Below the pieces are notes generated by a model, which worked only from the letters and a program-made list of their open reading frames with translations, ran no database searches and was not told the origin of the DNA. From Candidatus Sulfotelmatobacter sp. (GTDB lineage: Bacteria; Acidobacteriota; Terriglobia; Terriglobales; Acidobacteriaceae), in the NCBI GenBank assembly GCA_025462865.1, contig JAOAPI010000151.1, positions 1 through 64,000 of the forward strand: a stretch of DNA of 64,000 nt, read 5' to 3'. Positions 51,905-60,707 of the stretch are shown here, piece after piece. The position numbers and the translations under genes were made by a program. Each line of letters opens with the position of its first letter. Position 1 is the first letter of the stretch.

Positions 51905-54307
51905 ATGCGCGTCTACCGACTCATTCGGCTGAAGACATTTCTGTCGCTCAGCATCTTCCTCATATCCGGCTCCATATGCGGCGCACAGACCGGCACGGTT
52001 GCGGCCAGCGTCCACATCGCGCGCGTGTCGGCCGCCCCACGTCTGGAAGATTTCCAGGATATGACGCCGACCGGCAACGCAACGCAGTTGGCGAAGGTCA
52101 CGGATTTTATCCAGCAAGCGCCGTCCGATGGAAAGCCTGCGACTCAGCGCACCGATGTTTACCTGGGATACGACGCGACGAACCTTTACATGGTCTGGGT
52201 GTGCTGGGACAAAGACCCGAAGGCCATCCGCGGACATTTGACCCGGCGCGAGGCGGTTACTCCTCCGGATGACGACTATGTTGAGTTGACGCTCGACACC
52301 TTTCACGATCAGCGTCACGGCTTTCTCTTCGATGTGAATCCGCGCGGCGTTCAATCGGATGCGCTATGGACCGAGGACAGCGGATATGACTATTCCTTCG
52401 ATACGGTTTGGGACTCGCAGGGAAAGTTGACGGACAAGGGCTTCATCGTCTGGATGTCGGTTCCATTTCGCAGCATTCGCTTCCATCCCGCCAATGAGCA
52501 GGTCTGGGGCGTGACTTTGATGCGCTATATCGCGCGCAATGATGAGTACGACTATTGGCCGCGCGTTTCCAGCCGGATTTCCGGGCGTCTGAATCAGGAA
52601 GGGCTCATCACCGGTGTGGCGGACGTTTCACCCAGCCGCAACATGCAGTTCAATCCTTATGGCTACCTGAGTGGCTTGCATCAACTGGATGATCGCGATC
52701 CCATTCAGCCGCGTTTTGACAACCGCAATCTTCAGGGCAAAATCGGGCTCGACTCAAAATTCGTTTTTCATGACAGCCTGGTGCTGGATACGACGATCAA
52801 TCCTGATTTCGCGCAAATCGAATCGGACCAGCCGCAGAACACGGTGAACCAGCGCTTTGAAGTATTTTTTCCAGAGAAGCGGCCATTCTTTTTGGAGAAT
52901 TCAAATTTCTTCAGCGATACGAACATCGGCGTTTATCAGACGTCGCGAATACTATTTACCCGCCGCATTATCGAGCCAAGTTTTGGAGCGCGGCTCACTG
53001 GGAAGCAAGGCCCCTGGAATCTTGGTTTCTTCGTGGCCGACGACCGTTCCCCGGGTCTGATTGTTCCTGACAATGGTCCACTAAGCGGTACTCGGGCATA
53101 TTTTGCGGTAGGCCGGGTTAGTCACGACATTGGCAGCCAGAGCAGTGTGGGCGCGGTCTACGTGGACCGCGAGTACCAGGGCGACTTCAATCGTGTGGGC
53201 GGGATCGACGCCAACTTTCGCCTGGGCAAGAATTGGACCTCGTGGTTTCGCAGCCTGGTCTCATCAACGTACGCCTCGAGTGAAGTTGTCTCTGCGCTGA
53301 ATGCCACCGGAAGTGCTGGCAGCTCGATCGCGCCTCCGGCGATTGGTTACACGTTTGGGCAGGATCACGAAGCTGTGCTCAATGGGATTGGGCGACGTTT
53401 TTCTTACGAACTCTTCTATCAGGATATAACGGCGAACTTTCACACCGACTCGGGCTTCGTGCCGCGAAACGACATCCGTGACATGGCCCAATACTTTCAC
53501 TTCTATTGGCGCCCGGAAGGCAAGCATCTCGTATTTCAGGGCCCGGAGGTTAACACTCACGACATTTGGGACCATCACGGAATTGGCGTGCAGCACATAT
53601 ATAGCGGCGACTGGGTGTTCTATTTCCGGCATAATTTGTTGGTCGCTCCCATTGGCGCCGTCGAGACGGATGTGCTGCGCCCGGTCGATTTCTCCGGTCT
53701 GCCGAACGATCGCAAATATGTTCAGGATCTCGGTGGCTTGGTTCTGCAGGGCAGTCCCACTCGTCTGATCACCTGGCGTACCACGATTATTCGCGATGGG
53801 GTGGTATTGATCGTCGTGCCGCAAGGCCAGTTGCCGATCACAGGCAATGAGACCTTTATTAACCACACGATGAGCATCAAGCCGACCGGGCATCTTGAGA
53901 TCGACAACACGTATATTCTGGACCGCGTGCTCAACGGCGCTGCGCGTCACGCTTCGTTTAACAATCACATCATCCGCAGCCAATGGAATTATCAATTCAC
54001 GCGAGCGCTCTCGCTGCGCGCCATTATGCAGTACAACGGGCTGCTGGCCAATCCCACTTACAGTTCGCTGCAAACCACCAAAGACGTCAGTCTTAACTTC
54101 CTCATTACTTATCTCGTTCATCCCGGGACAGCGGTTTACGTTGGTTACAACAGCAACATGGAGAACCTGATCCCGAGCCTTTGTTTGCCGGTGGCCGGGC
54201 AGACCATGGGATGCGATCCGAATGGCGCCGGCCTGATTCGCAGCAATCGGTTGATTAATGATGGCCGTGTATTTTTTGTGAAGGTCAGCTATCTTTTCCG
54301 GCGATGA
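51905..54307 (+). CDS. DUF5916/CBM9-like outer-membrane beta-barrel protein
   Basis: 800 residues with a signal peptide (LKTFLSLSIFLISGSICGAQ). The N-terminal CBM9-type sugar-binding domain (about 40-235) has TDVYLGYDATNLYMVWVCWD and DDDYVELTLDTFHDQRHG. The DUF5916 region follows (FNPYGYLSGLHQLDDRDPIQ, TTINPDFAQIESDQPQNTVN, EVFFPEKRPFFLENSNFF), then an amphipathic beta-strand C-terminus ending in aromatic KVSYLFRR as expected for an outer-membrane barrel. Role unknown; probably uptake or surface binding of glycans. Convergent with the glycosyltransferase gene. Confidence 0.87.
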   Translation: MRVYRLIRLKTFLSLSIFLISGSICGAQTGTVAASVHIARVSAAPRLEDFQDMTPTGNATQLAKVTDFIQQAPSDGKPATQRTDVYLGYDATNLYMVWVCWDKDPKAIRGHLTRREAVTPPDDDYVELTLDTFHDQRHGFLFDVNPRGVQSDALWTEDSGYDYSFDTVWDSQGKLTDKGFIVWMSVPFRSIRFHPANEQVWGVTLMRYIARNDEYDYWPRVSSRISGRLNQEGLITGVADVSPSRNMQFNPYGYLSGLHQLDDRDPIQPRFDNRNLQGKIGLDSKFVFHDSLVLDTTINPDFAQIESDQPQNTVNQRFEVFFPEKRPFFLENSNFFSDTNIGVYQTSRILFTRRIIEPSFGARLTGKQGPWNLGFFVADDRSPGLIVPDNGPLSGTRAYFAVGRVSHDIGSQSSVGAVYVDREYQGDFNRVGGIDANFRLGKNWTSWFRSLVSSTYASSEVVSALNATGSAGSSIAPPAIGYTFGQDHEAVLNGIGRRFSYELFYQDITANFHTDSGFVPRNDIRDMAQYFHFYWRPEGKHLVFQGPEVNTHDIWDHHGIGVQHIYSGDWVFYFRHNLLVAPIGAVETDVLRPVDFSGLPNDRKYVQDLGGLVLQGSPTRLITWRTTIIRDGVVLIVVPQGQLPITGNETFINHTMSIKPTGHLEIDNTYILDRVLNGAARHASFNNHIIRSQWNYQFTRALSLRAIMQYNGLLANPTYSSLQTTKDVSLNFLITYLVHPGTAVYVGYNSNMENLIPSLCLPVAGQTMGCDPNGAGLIRSNRLINDGRVFFVKVSYLFRR

Positions 54308-54357
54308 GGCGGGCCAGTTCGTGTGAAGACGGCGTCGAAAGCAGGATGAGATTGTTT

Positions 54358-55971
54358 TTACCGCCAGCGTTTTAGTTGCGGCCAGAGTTGAGCAAGTGTG
54401 CCGAATTTGGCGCCGCGGCAGATGAAGACGTCGATCTGTTTCTCAAGCGCGTAGGGATTGTCGGCAGATGTGCCGACGTATTGGACGTGCTGCCATAGTT
54501 GTTCAAGACGTTCACGGCTGTCATCGAGGACGATCATGCAGTTGCCGGAATAGCCGCGTGGTCCCCAGAGAAACCAGGTCTGATGGCCACTGAGGGCTGG
54601 ATGTAAGCCGTAGCGGCGGCCGAGGAAGTCGATGGCGCCAGCCTGACCGTAGTCCTGAGCGAAGATGCCACAGTCTTCGCGGTCCTCGACGGGGATGCTG
54701 TTCCAGGCTGTCGCTGTTTCGGCGACGATTTCTTCCCATCCGAATTGATCGGCGTACCACTGCGGCAGCGGCGCGCGGGCGTGGCTATGCTCCATAACCG
54801 GGAGTTTGAAGGGAAGAGTTTTGGTGTAGGCCAGGAATCTCTCCGGCGAAAGTACTGGCACAGTAATGGGGAGGAGGTGCGCTCCGCTGGCGAGCAGAAT
54901 GATTACGATCACGGGCTTTAGCCAGCCGCGGCTGGATCGGGAATTTGCGGCAGCTGAACTTGTGGCTGGTTCGCGGCCCTCGATGGCGGATTCGATCACT
55001 ACTGCGCCCGCCGCCAGCAGCATGGGATAGACGGGGGCGAGATAGTAATTTTTCCCGTGAAGAATAAAGAAGGTAGTGAAGCAAACAAGATAACTCCAGC
55101 CGAGGAAGCGGCAGGACTTGAGGCGCGCGGAAAACAGGAGCGCGAATAATCCCGTCAGCCAGATGGGAGCGGTGATGGGATCCACAAGCAGGGTTTGCTG
55201 AAGAAAATATTGGGGCAGGGGAAGGATGACGTCGCGGCCTTCGGCCCGGATGTTGTGCATCAACTCGACGAAGGGCCAGTGATAGTGAATATTCCAGAGC
55301 AGGTTCGGCAGGAAAATAAGGAAGGCAGCGAGGCCGCCGAGCCAGATCCAGGGATTGAAGAAGATGCGGCGTTGCGGAGTTAGGAGAAGACCGACGACGA
55401 TGCCGAAGCCGAAGACGGCGATGGAGTATTTCTCCTGGAGACCGAGACCGGCGATGACTCCGAACCAGAGCCAGTAGCGAGGATTATCGCGTTTGATGGC
55501 GAGGATGGCGAAGTAAGCGCAGCCCATCCAAAGATTGGGTTCAAGGCAGTTGGTGCCGAGCAGGCTTCCGTTGGAGAGGTATTGTGGCGCGATGAGGATG
55601 GTGATCGCGCTGAGAAGCAGGGCGAAACGGCGTCCGCCGAACTCCCGAGCGAGGATTGCGGTCTGGACGACCAGCAGGGAAGAAGCCAATGCAGGAAGAA
55701 AGCGAATGGCGCGGAGAGAATCTCCGAGGATAGCGCGGCTGAGGTGAGTCAAAAAGGGAATGAGCGGCGGCTGGTCGACGTATCCCCATGCTAGGTGATC
55801 GCCGCAAGAGATGTAGTCGAACTCATCGCGAAAGTAGCCATAGCGGTTATTGAAGTAGATGTGGAAGAGGAATTTGGCGAAGGCGATGGCCAGAACGATG
55901 GACATGCCTCCGGCGAGGAAGGATCTGTGTTCCCGGCTGGTTGAGGAGAGAGTTGTCGGGGCGCTGGCCAT
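54358..55971 (-). CDS. Glycosyltransferase family 39-type membrane protein
   Basis: 537 residues with about 10-12 membrane helices. GT39/ArnT-PMT pattern: after the first helix the catalytic acidic motif GYFRDEFDYISCGDHLAWGY and WGYVDQPPLIPFLTHLSRAI. Then ARLAREFGGRR-like AILAREFGGRRFALLLSAI, and a periplasmic C-terminal domain (WYADQFGWEEIVAETATAWN). These enzymes move sugars from polyprenyl-phosphate donors to lipids or proteins at the outer side of the inner membrane. Acceptor unknown. Divergent from the FecR-domain gene. Confidence 0.88.
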   Translation of the reverse strand: MASAPTTLSSTSREHRSFLAGGMSIVLAIAFAKFLFHIYFNNRYGYFRDEFDYISCGDHLAWGYVDQPPLIPFLTHLSRAILGDSLRAIRFLPALASSLLVVQTAILAREFGGRRFALLLSAITILIAPQYLSNGSLLGTNCLEPNLWMGCAYFAILAIKRDNPRYWLWFGVIAGLGLQEKYSIAVFGFGIVVGLLLTPQRRIFFNPWIWLGGLAAFLIFLPNLLWNIHYHWPFVELMHNIRAEGRDVILPLPQYFLQQTLLVDPITAPIWLTGLFALLFSARLKSCRFLGWSYLVCFTTFFILHGKNYYLAPVYPMLLAAGAVVIESAIEGREPATSSAAANSRSSRGWLKPVIVIILLASGAHLLPITVPVLSPERFLAYTKTLPFKLPVMEHSHARAPLPQWYADQFGWEEIVAETATAWNSIPVEDREDCGIFAQDYGQAGAIDFLGRRYGLHPALSGHQTWFLWGPRGYSGNCMIVLDDSRERLEQLWQHVQYVGTSADNPYALEKQIDVFICRGAKFGTLAQLWPQLKRWR

Positions 55972-56153
55972 CGGGAAGAAGAATATATGGAAGAGAACAG
56001 AATGTCATGGCAGAGATAGCCGGGTGAATGTCGGGTAACCGCCATGAAACGAAGGTAACGTTCCCTAGTGATAACCCATTTTTGGCCCCGATAGGCTTAT
56101 GTTAACGTTGGAATTACCGACATCCTCATTAGGCTTTAAGGGTTTTCGTCTAC

Positions 56154-57440
56154 TTGTCTTTAGAGACTCGCAAACCGGGGTACCACATTGCGTGGAAGAC
56201 GGTCACGTATCGCAGCGTAGCGCTGCTGATCGTGGCCGGGATCGGGCTATTTTTGATCGCAGTGCGATTTACCTTCCCGCAATTTAGTGAAAACAGCATC
56301 AAGGCGGTGGGAGGAGCGGCCAACAAGATTTTGGAACGGGTGGCGGGTATGGCGCCGGCGGCGAGCAGTGGAGTCTTGACCGCGCAACAGGCCCATTTTA
56401 CAGCGCTCGATGGCACGGTGCGGGTGAAGAAAAGCAGTGGCAACAGCTGGGTAGCCGCGGACTATAACGTCCCCCTCGAGAAGGGTGACGTGGTGCAGAC
56501 CGGATCGGAAGGCATGGCGAAGGTGGTCTTCAACGACGGCACCAGTTACACGGTAAAGCAGGATTCTTTGATCGTTATCGAAGAAAACTCGGCCAATGAT
56601 CAGCAGCAGACCAATGTAGCGGTGGCCGTGAGCACGGGAACGGTGGACCTTTCGACGGCGACTTACTCCCAGGGGTCGAAATCGCAGGTGATCGTAGGCG
56701 GGGCCACGGCATCGCTGTCTCCGCAGTCGACGGCGCAAGTGCACAACGATCCCAAACTGGACCAGCACGAAATTCTGATGAAGAAAGGTAGTGGCGAGGT
56801 TTCACGGAACGGCCAGACCGTGCAGTTGGCGAACTGGGAAAAAGTAACTTTCAAAGCCGCTGAGCCGCGCATGGAAAAGGCAAAAGGGACCGGGCCGCCG
56901 ACGCCTATTTCCCCCGCCAACATGGCGCCGATCTTCACTTCCGGCGAGACGACCAAGGATGTGGAATTCTCCTGGACCGCAATGGCGAATGCAGTTGCCT
57001 ACCGGCTGCGGATTTCAAGGAACCCGTACTTTTCTTCCACGTTGGTGGATACGAGAGTGAATACCGCGGATGTCACGGTTACGAGCCTGGGGGAAGGGGC
57101 GTACTACTGGGTGGTCCAGTCGTACGAAGCGTCGGGGAAAGAGTCGGTGGAGAGCGAGAAGAACCGGTTCACGATTATCTCCAAGGGACGGCAGACGGAA
57201 GCTATCGATTTAGAGCTGGACCCCTTCATTCAGCATGGGCACGTGATTGAGGTGGGCGGTAAGACACAGATAGGGGCCCGCGTGATGGTGAATGGGCGAG
57301 AAGTTCCCATGGTCACCACCGATGGCACATTTCATTACTTCACACCGCCGCTGGCGACGGGCGAAGCTGTAATTACGGTGACAGCGCAGACGGCACAGGG
57401 CGGAGTTAATACGCAGCAGAAGAAGATCATTATTCAGTAG
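56154..57440 (+). CDS. FecR-domain protein with membrane anchor
   Basis: 428 residues from TTG 56154; no ATG gives a better start and the opening SLETRKPGYHIAWKTVTYRS is the usual beginning of this protein type as I know it. One N-terminal helix (SVALLIVAGIGLFLIAVRF) anchors it. The FecR-like domain (about 80-215) has GTVRVKKSSGNSWVAADYNV, GDVVQTGSEGMAKVVFNDGT and IEENSANDQQQTNVAV. A Fibronectin-III-like WTAMANAVAYRLRISRNPYF domain and a C-terminal beta domain (KTQIGARVMVNGREVPMV) follow. Periplasmic or exported; it is not next to an ECF sigma factor, so not a classical anti-sigma. Upstream of mreB on the same strand with a 186-base gap. Confidence 0.8.
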   Translation: MSLETRKPGYHIAWKTVTYRSVALLIVAGIGLFLIAVRFTFPQFSENSIKAVGGAANKILERVAGMAPAASSGVLTAQQAHFTALDGTVRVKKSSGNSWVAADYNVPLEKGDVVQTGSEGMAKVVFNDGTSYTVKQDSLIVIEENSANDQQQTNVAVAVSTGTVDLSTATYSQGSKSQVIVGGATASLSPQSTAQVHNDPKLDQHEILMKKGSGEVSRNGQTVQLANWEKVTFKAAEPRMEKAKGTGPPTPISPANMAPIFTSGETTKDVEFSWTAMANAVAYRLRISRNPYFSSTLVDTRVNTADVTVTSLGEGAYYWVVQSYEASGKESVESEKNRFTIISKGRQTEAIDLELDPFIQHGHVIEVGGKTQIGARVMVNGREVPMVTTDGTFHYFTPPLATGEAVITVTAQTAQGGVNTQQKKIIIQ

Positions 57441-57626
57441 TTTGGGGTGCGGTTTGTTCTGGTGGAGTGCGGTGGGGTTCCGGCCAACAGGACGAGAACC
57501 TTTGGTCCGGCGGTATTGCCTGGGAGTCTCATAGACTAAGGAGAACCGGCAATGGCGGCGGGCGGTACAAATCGGGTTCGCCCGAAAACCATGCGATCAA
57601 AGTAGATCGCGAGAAGAGTTTGTCTC

Positions 57627-58688
57627 ATGTCAAACAATAACGGATTTCATTCATCGCGTTCTCACAACCTGAGGTCACTGTTCAGCTTGTTCTCAAGCGA
57701 CTTGGCCATCGATCTGGGCACGGCCAACACACTGGTTTATGCTCGCGGCAAAGGCATCGTGGTGAACGAGCCATCGATTGTCGCCATCAACAAAAACACG
57801 GGCGAAGTGGAAGCCGTGGGCAAAGAGGCGAAAGAGATGCTCGGCAGAACCCCGGGCAACATTGTCGCCATCAAGCCCATGAAGGACGGCGTGATTGCCG
57901 ACTTCAAGGTTACCGAGAAGATGCTGAACTACTTTATTCAGAAGGCGCATAACCGGAAGATGCTGGTGCATCCGCGAATTGTGATCGGAGTGCCGTCGGA
58001 GATTACGCAGGTCGAAAAGCGCGCGGTGATGGACTCCGCCTATCGCGCCAAGGCCAGTGAAGTTCATCTGGTGGAGCAGGCGATGGTGGCGGCGATTGGT
58101 GCGGGGTTGCCGATTACGGAACCGAGCGGCAACATGGTGGTCGACATTGGCGGGGGAACGACGGACATCGCGGTGATTTCGCTGAGCGGCATTGTTTATT
58201 CGCGGTCGGTGCGGATGGCTGGGAATCAGATGGACGAAGCCATCATGAATTATCTAAAGCGGAAATACAATCTGCTGATTGGCGAGCGCACGGCCGAGCA
58301 GATCAAGATGGAGATTGGGTCTGCCCACCAGCTCGACAAGCCGATGACGATGGAGATCAAGGGGCGTAACCTTATTGAAGGGGTGCCGAAGACGATCACG
58401 GTGGATGACGGCGAGATTCGCGAAGCTCTGAGCGAATGCGTATCGACGATTATGAACGCGATCCGCGTGGCCCTGGAACGGACGCCACCGGAACTTTCAG
58501 CTGACATCAGCGACCGCGGCATTGTGCTGACGGGTGGCGGGGCGCTGCTTAAGAATTTGGATAAGAGAATCCGCGAAGAAACCGGATTGCCGGTGTCCAT
58601 TGCTGACGATCCGCTGTGCAGTGTGGTGCTGGGCACAGGCAAAATGCTCAGCGACTTCAAGCTGCTGCGCAAGATTTCGATTGAATAG
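57627..58688 (+). CDS. mreB: Rod shape-determining actin homologue MreB
   Basis: 353 residues. Actin-fold ATPase that guides lateral wall synthesis. Phosphate-1 loop [20 protein letters not shown], phosphate-2 [20 protein letters not shown], adenosine motif [18 protein letters not shown], and [19 protein letters not shown] are all present. The N-terminal 25 residues (Ser/Asn/Arg-rich before [14 protein letters not shown]) are longer than in E. coli and may hold the membrane-binding amphipathic helix. First gene of the mre-mrd operon; a long inverted short-word array follows before mreC. Confidence 0.97.
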   Translation: MSNNNGFHSSRSHNLRSLFSLFSSDLAIDLGTANTLVYARGKGIVVNEPSIVAINKNTGEVEAVGKEAKEMLGRTPGNIVAIKPMKDGVIADFKVTEKMLNYFIQKAHNRKMLVHPRIVIGVPSEITQVEKRAVMDSAYRAKASEVHLVEQAMVAAIGAGLPITEPSGNMVVDIGGGTTDIAVISLSGIVYSRSVRMAGNQMDEAIMNYLKRKYNLLIGERTAEQIKMEIGSAHQLDKPMTMEIKGRNLIEGVPKTITVDDGEIREALSECVSTIMNAIRVALERTPPELSADISDRGIVLTGGGALLKNLDKRIREETGLPVSIADDPLCSVVLGTGKMLSDFKLLRKISIE

Positions 58689-58803
58689 CAGTGGTCAGTG
58701 GCCAGTGGTTAGTGGCCAGTTGAAACCTGCGAAGAGAGATTTCCCCTTCGGTTTCGAAAGACCATTGCCAACTGGCCACTAATTACTGGCCACTGACCAC
58801 TTG
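58689..58803. repeat. Long inverted short-word array between mreB and mreC
   Basis: The left arm (58689-58722, cagtggtcagtggccagt...) and right arm (58769-58803, ...actggccactgaccacttg) pair over about 34 bases with few mismatches around a 46-base loop. It ends immediately before the mreC start. Confidence 0.9.
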
Positions 58804-58807
58804 CATT

Positions 58808-60070
58808 ATGGAATCCGTACTTGGCCGTTACCGAAATCTGATTATCCTGGTGGGAGTGTTGTTTCTGCAGGTGCTGGGGCTGGCGGTACAAGTCAAGCGC
58901 AGTGCCGACGCGCAGCACACACGGCTGATCCGCATATGGGCTGTGGATGCCATTACTCCGCTGGAGCGCGTGCTCGTCCGAGTGCAAGAGGGCGCCAACA
59001 ATCTGTGGCACAACTATTTCTTTTTGCGCGGAGTACGAGCAGAGAACCGCGACCTCAAGCAGCAGATTCAGCAGATGCGTTTGGAGCAGGTGCGGCTCAG
59101 CGAAGATGCGGCCCAGGCTCACCGGTTGCAGTCCCTGCTGGCGTTTAAAGAGCAGGTCGTCATGAAGACGATTCCGGCGCAGGTAATTGGATCGAGTGGA
59201 AGCGATCTTTCGCGCTCGGTTTACATCGATAAAGGTTCGAATCAGTCAATTGCTCCGGACATGCCGGTGATTACGGCCGGCGGCATCGTGGGCAAGGTGT
59301 TGCGTGTGTATCCTTCGACTTCGCTGGTGTTAATGATCAACGATCAGAGCAGCGGCGTTGGGGTGTTACTGGAGAAGTCACGGTTGCAGGGCGTCTTGCG
59401 GGGAACGTCAGATGGCGAGTTGATTTTGGAACGAGTGATGAGTGACGAGCAGGTCGCGCCGGGGGATACGGTACTGAGCAGCGGCGGCGACCAAATTTTC
59501 CCTAAAGGATTTCCGGTGGGAACGGTGAGTAAGGTCAATCCCGGAAAAGAATTGTTTCTAAACATCAAAGTTCGGCCGGCGGCGGACCTGAGCCGGCTGG
59601 AAGAAGTATTAGTCGTGACCGAGAAGCAGGAGCAGCAGTCGGTGGCGCAAACCGGCGTCAAGGTGCGAGCGGCAGATATTCTCTCGCAAAGGCTGCCTTC
59701 GGTTCCGGATAAACCCGTAACGGTTCCGGGAGCGCCGGCAACAGGAAAACCCGTAGCCGTCGAGCCTGGGCAAGTGCTGGGAGGAACGGCGAAACCGCGG
59801 CCGAACGGGGTCATTCAATCTGAACCGCGACTTGGGGCGGGGGCTAACCTGGCTGCTGGTGTTCCTGCAAGAACGGCACCGGTGAGACTGGCTCCGGCAA
59901 GCACTACTGCCGCAAGTCCGGTGGTGGAATCCGGGGATGCGGGAGTTCGGCCGAGCACGGGATCAAACTCCACTCCTAAATCGGCACCGGATAAACCGAC
60001 AGCGGTTCCCGTGAAGCCAATAACGCAGTCCAGTCCTCAACCTGCGATCACCGAAGATAAGCCCCAATAG
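58808..60070 (+). CDS. mreC: Rod shape-determining protein MreC
   Basis: 420 residues. One membrane helix (LIILVGVLFLQVLGLAVQVK), a coiled coil (about 65-110: RAENRDLKQQIQQMRLEQVR), then the two periplasmic beta domains with SSGSDLSRSVYIDKGSNQSI, VITAGGIVGKVLRVYPSTSL, VLMINDQSSGVGVLLEKSR and VLSSGGDQIFPKGFPVGTVS. The core ends near residue 275. A ~140-residue Pro/Ala/Thr/Val-rich low-complexity tail is unusual, MreC normally being about 280-300 residues. It bridges MreB/MreD to the wall synthases. mreD follows after one base. Confidence 0.95.
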   Translation: MESVLGRYRNLIILVGVLFLQVLGLAVQVKRSADAQHTRLIRIWAVDAITPLERVLVRVQEGANNLWHNYFFLRGVRAENRDLKQQIQQMRLEQVRLSEDAAQAHRLQSLLAFKEQVVMKTIPAQVIGSSGSDLSRSVYIDKGSNQSIAPDMPVITAGGIVGKVLRVYPSTSLVLMINDQSSGVGVLLEKSRLQGVLRGTSDGELILERVMSDEQVAPGDTVLSSGGDQIFPKGFPVGTVSKVNPGKELFLNIKVRPAADLSRLEEVLVVTEKQEQQSVAQTGVKVRAADILSQRLPSVPDKPVTVPGAPATGKPVAVEPGQVLGGTAKPRPNGVIQSEPRLGAGANLAAGVPARTAPVRLAPASTTAASPVVESGDAGVRPSTGSNSTPKSAPDKPTAVPVKPITQSSPQPAITEDKPQ

Positions 60071-60071
60071 C

Positions 60072-60584
60072 GTGCCCATCACTTACACATCGGGGGAGCA
60101 GATTGAGGTTTACCGGTTCAGCCTACCGGTAACTGTGGGCGTGCCGCTGATCGCGCTGTTTCTACAGGCATTTCTTCCCAGACGAATCTTTTCCATCTTT
60201 GACTTGCCGTTGCTGGTGACGATTTTTTTTGCGATGGCGCGGCGCAACCCGATTTCCGGATTGCTTACGGGAGCGGCGATTGGACTGGCGCAGGACATGC
60301 TGGGGCCGTATCCAATTGGCATTTATGGAATTGCTAAAACGGTGGTGGGATATGGGGCGTCGTCGCTGGGAGCAAAGCTCGATGTGGAAAATGCCGGTGC
60401 CCGTCTTCTGGTAACGCTCGCGTTTTATCTCGTGCACCAGGCGGTTTTCTTCACCGTTGCCCGCGGCATGGTGAATCTGACGCTGAACTGGAGTTGGAGC
60501 CATGGAATCCTCGCCGGACTGGCGAATGGGATTGTAGGCATGGTGTTGTACTTTGTGCTGGATAAGTTTAAGCAGAGGACTTGA
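60072..60584 (+). CDS. mreD: Rod shape-determining protein MreD
   Basis: 170 residues with five or so membrane helices (VGVPLIALFLQAFLPRRIFS, LPLLVTIFFAMARRNPISGL, and two more ending LANGIVGMVLYFVLDKF). LLTGAAIGLAQDMLGPYPIG matches the MreD signature. Starts at GTG 60072, one base after the mreC stop, so probably translated by coupling. Integral inner-membrane partner of MreC. Divergent in sequence as the family always is; context makes the call secure. Confidence 0.9.
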   Translation: MPITYTSGEQIEVYRFSLPVTVGVPLIALFLQAFLPRRIFSIFDLPLLVTIFFAMARRNPISGLLTGAAIGLAQDMLGPYPIGIYGIAKTVVGYGASSLGAKLDVENAGARLLVTLAFYLVHQAVFFTVARGMVNLTLNWSWSHGILAGLANGIVGMVLYFVLDKFKQRT

Positions 60585-60589
60585 AAAGC

Positions 60590-60695
60590 GTCGTTGGTCG
60601 CTGGTCGTTTGTCGTTGGCCAGGGCGTCGAGAGTAAGGGTAAGCGAATCGACTAACGACTAACGACCAACGACCAACGACCAAACGACGAATGAC
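60590..60695. repeat. Long inverted short-word array between mreD and mrdA
   Basis: Left arm words gtcgttg/gtcgctg (60590-60620), right arm words cgaccaa/cgactaa (60649-60690). Same architecture as 58689-58803 but with an unrelated word. Confidence 0.88.
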
Positions 60696-60707
60696 TAAAG
60701 ACTGATT

